8,982 bases of DNA from JAWWBG01 sp033721095 (GTDB lineage: Bacteria; Actinomycetota; Nitriliruptoria; Nitriliruptorales; Nitriliruptoraceae): positions 1 through 8,982 of the forward strand of contig JAWWBG010000106.1 of assembly GCA_033721095.1 (NCBI GenBank), read 5' to 3'. The notes under the pieces were generated by a model. That model made no database searches, was not told the origin of the DNA, and saw only the letters and a program-made list of their open reading frames with translations. The position numbers were made by a program, and so were the translations under genes. Position 1 is the first letter of the stretch, and each line of letters opens with the position of its first letter. This document shows positions 6,334 through 8,982 of the stretch, one piece after another.

Positions 6334-8355
6334 ATGGGTGACTTCCGTGTCGTGAGTGATTTCGAGCCGTCGGGCGATCAGCCGGAGGCCATCGAAACCA
6401 TCGTTCGGGCCGTGGAGGCGGGCGAGAAGGCCGTGACGCTCCTGGGGGCCACCGGAACCGGCAAGACCTTCACGGCGGCCAAGGTCCTGGAGCGGATCCA
6501 GCGGCCGGCCCTGGTGATCGCACCGAACAAGACGCTGGGTGCCCAGCTCGCCAACGAGTTCCGCGAGTTCCTGCCGGACAACGCCGTCGAGTACTTCGTC
6601 AGCTACTACGACTACTACCAGCCCGAGGCCTACATCCCCTCCTCGGACACCTACATCGAGAAGGACTCGTCGATCAACGACGAGATCGATCGGCTCCGAC
6701 ACCGCGCCACCATGGCACTGCTGTCCCGTCGCGACGTCGTGGTCGTGGCCAGTGTCTCCTGCATCTACGGGCTCGGTGCGCCGGAGGAGTACGAGAACCA
6801 CGTGCTGTGGCTGCGCTCGGGCGAGGAGGCCGGCCTCGAGGCGTCGATGCGCAAGCTCGTCGACCTCCAGTACTCGCGCAACGACATGAACCTGGCGCGT
6901 GGCACGTTCCGGGTCCGCGGCGACACCCTCGAGATCTTTCCGGCCGACGCGGACAAGGCCGTCCGCGTCGAGTTCTTCGGCGAGGACGTCGACCGCATCA
7001 GCCGTGTCGACACGCTGACCGGCGAGGTCACCGGCCCCATCGACCAGTACGCCATCTTCCCGGCGTCGCACTACGTGTCGTCGGCAGAGACGCTCGCCCG
7101 GGCCGTGCGCGCGATCGAGGACGAGCTGCGCGAGAACCTCCAGAAGCTCGAGTCCGAGGGCAAGCTGCTCGAGGCGCAGCGCCTCCGGATGCGCACCGAG
7201 TACGACCTCGAGATGATCCGCGAGGTCGGCTTCTGCAACGGGATCGAGAACTACTCGCGGCACTTCGATGGCCGCGCGGAGGGCGAGCCGCCCTTCACGC
7301 TCCTCGACTATTTCCCGGACGACTTCGTGGTGCTCATCGACGAGTCACACGTGACCGTCCCGCAGATCGGCGGGATGTACGAGGGCGACCGGTCGCGCAA
7401 GGACGTGCTGGTCGAACACGGCTTCCGACTGCCGTCGGCGCGCGACAACCGGCCCCTCCGATTCGACGAGTTCATCGAGCGGATCGGGCAGCGGATCTTC
7501 ATCTCGGCCACGCCCGGCCCCTACGAGCGGCGCGAGTCGGACACAGTCGCCGAGCAGATCATCCGTCCGACGGGCCTGGTGGATCCCGAGGTCATCGTGC
7601 GATCCAGCAGGGGGCAGATCGACGACCTCATGGAGGAGATCCGCCAGCGGGCCGAGGCGTCCGAGCGCGTCCTGGTGACGACCCTCACCAAGAAGATGGC
7701 CGAGGACCTGACCGACTACCTCCTCGAGAACGGTGTGCGCGTCCGGTACCTGCATTCGGAGATCAACACCGTCGAGCGCGTCGAGATCCTCCGCGGCCTC
7801 CGTATCGGTGAGTTCGACGTGCTCGTCGGCATCAACCTGTTGCGGGAGGGCCTGGACCTGCCCGAGGTCTCGCTGGTGGCGATCCTCGACGCGGACAAGG
7901 AGGGCTTCCTGCGCTCGGAGACCTCGCTGGTCCAGACCATCGGTCGGGCGGCTCGAAACGTCAACGGCCAGGTCATCATGTACGCCGACAACGTCACGGA
8001 CTCGATGCAGGTCGCCATCGACGAGACGAATCGCCGCCGCAACCTCCAGCTCGCGCACAACGCCGAGCACGGCATCGACCCCCAGACGATCCGCAAGAAG
8101 GTCGGCGACATCATCGCGGCCGTGCGTGCCGAGGAGGCGGGCGAGGAGTACCGCACCGTCGAGCCGGCAGCCGGCGTGACCGCCGTGGACGTGTCCGACA
8201 TGCCGCAGCAGGACCTGGCCGCGTTGATCACCCGCCTCGAGGACGAGATGCACGAGGCGGCCGGCGAGCTCCGGTTCGAGTATGCGGCGCGACTGCGCGA
8301 CGAGGTCGCCGACCTCAAGAAGGAGCTCACGGCGATGCAGGTCGCCAACGTCTGA
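6334..8355 (+). CDS. uvrB: UvrABC system protein B (excinuclease subunit)
   Basis: Damage-verifying helicase-like subunit of nucleotide excision repair. UvrA loads it on DNA, and it then recruits UvrC for the dual incision. At 673 residues it is complete. Walker A is GATGTGKT (38-45). The beta-hairpin that inserts between strands is the YYDYYQPEAYIP region (91-115). Walker B is DESH (336-339). The C-terminal helicase half has GLDLPE near 506-511 and the arginine-rich QTIGRAARN motif (534-542). A UVR coiled-coil domain that contacts UvrC closes the protein (about 630-665). The start at ATG 6334 matches the usual N-terminus, which begins a few residues before the DF-PSGDQP motif (residues 9-17). 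No Shine-Dalgarno precedes it. Nothing is missing or broken. Its product acts in the same pathway as Pol I at the left of the window. Confidence 0.98.
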   Translation: MGDFRVVSDFEPSGDQPEAIETIVRAVEAGEKAVTLLGATGTGKTFTAAKVLERIQRPALVIAPNKTLGAQLANEFREFLPDNAVEYFVSYYDYYQPEAYIPSSDTYIEKDSSINDEIDRLRHRATMALLSRRDVVVVASVSCIYGLGAPEEYENHVLWLRSGEEAGLEASMRKLVDLQYSRNDMNLARGTFRVRGDTLEIFPADADKAVRVEFFGEDVDRISRVDTLTGEVTGPIDQYAIFPASHYVSSAETLARAVRAIEDELRENLQKLESEGKLLEAQRLRMRTEYDLEMIREVGFCNGIENYSRHFDGRAEGEPPFTLLDYFPDDFVVLIDESHVTVPQIGGMYEGDRSRKDVLVEHGFRLPSARDNRPLRFDEFIERIGQRIFISATPGPYERRESDTVAEQIIRPTGLVDPEVIVRSSRGQIDDLMEEIRQRAEASERVLVTTLTKKMAEDLTDYLLENGVRVRYLHSEINTVERVEILRGLRIGEFDVLVGINLLREGLDLPEVSLVAILDADKEGFLRSETSLVQTIGRAARNVNGQVIMYADNVTDSMQVAIDETNRRRNLQLAHNAEHGIDPQTIRKKVGDIIAAVRAEEAGEEYRTVEPAAGVTAVDVSDMPQQDLAALITRLEDEMHEAAGELRFEYAARLRDEVADLKKELTAMQVANV

Positions 8356-8451
8356 GTACATTCCGCGCGCTGAATTCGTAACGATTCGGTAACGGCGCTC
8401 CAGCAATGTTCCGCTGCTGAGATGCAGAGTCTCACCGCATGAGGTGTGCTC
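8356..8451 (+). promoter_or_regulatory. Lipoprotein upstream region with Shine-Dalgarno
   Basis: Besides the direct repeat, this 96-bp gap contains two small inverted repeats: CAGCA/TGCTG (8401-8405 and 8415-8419) and TGAGA/TCTCA (8418-8422 and 8430-8434). They are too short, and lack the following T-run, to be called a terminator for uvrB. GAGG (8441-8444) sits seven bases before the GTG at 8452 and is the clearest Shine-Dalgarno in the window. It favours 8452 over the in-frame GTG at 8446. TACATT (8357-8362) fits TANNNT but is isolated. Confidence 0.45.
8374..8394. repeat. Tandem direct repeat ATTCG(G)TAACG upstream of the lipoprotein gene
   Basis: ATTCGTAACG (8374-8383) is followed at once by ATTCGGTAACG (8384-8394). 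The GTAACG cores start 11 bp apart, about one helical turn. Such phased direct repeats are typical of sites for OmpR/PhoB-type response regulators, which bind as head-to-tail dimers. The repeat lies 58 bp upstream of the lipoprotein start, within a plausible promoter region. The repeat is certain; the operator role is inferred. Confidence 0.4.
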
Positions 8452-8982
8452 GTGAAGCCCACGTTTTCCCTGCCGCTCCTGTCCGTCGCGACCAGCGCAT
8501 TGGTGCTCGCCTCATGCACCGGCGCGAGCACACCGACGGTGTTCGTGGACTACAGCCACGATGAGTTCTCCAGCCAGTTCATCGCCTATTTCCCGTCCGA
8601 GATCCAGGTTCACCCCGGCGACACGGTGACGTTCCGCCAGACATGGACCGGCGAACCCCACACGGTCACCTTGGGTCGGATGGTCGACCAGATGCTCGAC
8701 GTGGTCACGCCACTGCTCGACGAGTACGGGGACAAACCCGAGGACGAGGTGCCACCCGACGTTCTCGCCACCTACTTCGAAGCGGTCAGCGAGGTGCCCC
8801 CCTTCTGGGACGAGGAGACAGACACCGTCAACCAGACGGTGGCACAAGCGTGTTATGCCGCTGCTGGCGACATTCCGTCCGACGGGTCGCCGTGTGCGGA
8901 CGTCGATGTGCCTCGCTTCGACGGTTCGATCGACTTCTACAACAGCGGTGTCATTCCCTTCGATGGCCCCGCTCAGAACCGC
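8452..8982 (+). CDS. Cupredoxin-like lipoprotein, N-terminal part (3' end outside window)
   Basis: The frame is open from a GTG with a good Shine-Dalgarno to the right edge (177 codons). Residues 1-22 form a lipoprotein signal: Lys2, a hydrophobic core, and lipobox LASC with the acylated Cys22, so the mature protein should be anchored on the outer face of the membrane. Residues about 43-75 resemble the first half of a plastocyanin-like blue-copper domain: a strand with FPSEIQVHPGDTVTF, then TGEPHTVTL, where His70 (8659-8661) sits at the usual first copper-ligand position. The other ligands expected near the C-terminus (Cys, His and often Met) are not in the window. The stretch 76-177 does not look like a cupredoxin. 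It is acidic, partly helical in appearance (VDQMLDVVTPLL, then PDVLATYFEAV) and contains Cys134 and Cys148, which could pair. Likely role: extracytoplasmic electron transfer or copper binding; not certain without the C-terminus. Confidence 0.78.
   Translation, partial: MKPTFSLPLLSVATSALVLASCTGASTPTVFVDYSHDEFSSQFIAYFPSEIQVHPGDTVTFRQTWTGEPHTVTLGRMVDQMLDVVTPLLDEYGDKPEDEVPPDVLATYFEAVSEVPPFWDEETDTVNQTVAQACYAAAGDIPSDGSPCADVDVPRFDGSIDFYNSGVIPFDGPAQNR

Noticed and set aside
4421..6334. 637-codon minus-strand frame opposite the peptidase gene, starting at the uvrB ATG
   Set aside because: The start is a TTG, the sequence is Arg/Gly/His-rich low-complexity, and the plus strand carries a full metallopeptidase with ordered motifs. 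The coincidence with the uvrB start is accidental.
6324..6339. Full LexA/SOS box at uvrB
   Set aside because: Only TCGAAC is present. The expected GTTCGA half at the right spacing reads ATGGGT, so no complete box can be claimed.
6058..8406. Long minus-strand frames (401 and 353 codons) and a 334-codon plus frame over uvrB
   Set aside because: uvrB is complete and highly conserved in its own frame. The others are out-of-frame or antisense readings of it.
8401..8434. Rho-independent terminator after uvrB
   Set aside because: The two stems are only five base pairs each, they share bases so they cannot both form fully, and no T-run follows.
1..8982. CRISPR arrays, tRNA or rRNA genes, insertion sequences, phage or defence genes
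   Set aside because: I read through both strands and saw no spaced palindromic repeats, tRNA cloverleaf, transposase motif or defence-type domain. The window is chromosomal core with a few accessory genes.

Overview
The window is GC-rich actinobacterial chromosome. Third codon positions are dominated by G and C, which also produces long spurious antisense frames. The gene order polA - rpsA - coaE - uvrB is, from general knowledge, the arrangement seen in Mycobacterium and many other Actinobacteria. PolA carries two features known from actinobacterial Pol I: a proofreading domain that has lost an essential acid, and a tyrosine in the O-helix. The lineage cannot be fixed below phylum from the sequence. 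The non-core genes differ from the mycobacterial version, and a deep-branching class is possible but is only a guess.

Layout: (1) 3-1628 (+), the C-terminal 541 codons of DNA polymerase I, cut by the left edge. (2) about 1649-1900 (+), a small two-helix membrane protein of unknown function. (3) 2344-1901 (-), an unrecognised 147-residue protein with an Ig-like beta-sandwich pattern and an arginine-rich N-terminus. Its stop codon abuts that of gene 2. (4) 2345-2490, a divergent control region with a palindrome containing a -10-like element on each strand, followed by a G-free rpsA leader without a Shine-Dalgarno sequence. (5) 2491-4032 (+), rpsA, four S1 domains plus a long Ala/Glu/Pro tail with a tandem 15-bp repeat. 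(6) 4032-4640 (+), coaE, sharing one base with rpsA. (7) about 4637-6262 (+), a membrane-anchored M1-type metallopeptidase overlapping the coaE stop. (8) 6334-8355 (+), full-length uvrB with a possible near-leaderless start. (9) 8452 to the right edge (+), a lipoprotein with the start of a cupredoxin (blue-copper) domain, preceded by a tandem direct repeat with an 11-bp period.

How the genes relate: polA and uvrB belong to the same DNA-repair pathway, since UvrB verifies damage and loads UvrC, and Pol I fills the excised gap. rpsA, coaE and the peptidase are tightly overlapping and probably form one transcription unit joining translation, coenzyme A synthesis and an extracytoplasmic peptidase. 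The cupredoxin lipoprotein starts a separate unit with its own strong ribosome binding site.

Most of the window is housekeeping, and I see no clear new multi-gene system. The items most worth a second look are the divergent rpsA control region with its unusual leader, the two unrecognised small genes that meet stop-to-stop, the repeat-bearing acidic tail on S1, and the cupredoxin lipoprotein with a long insertion after its first apparent copper ligand and a phased repeat upstream.
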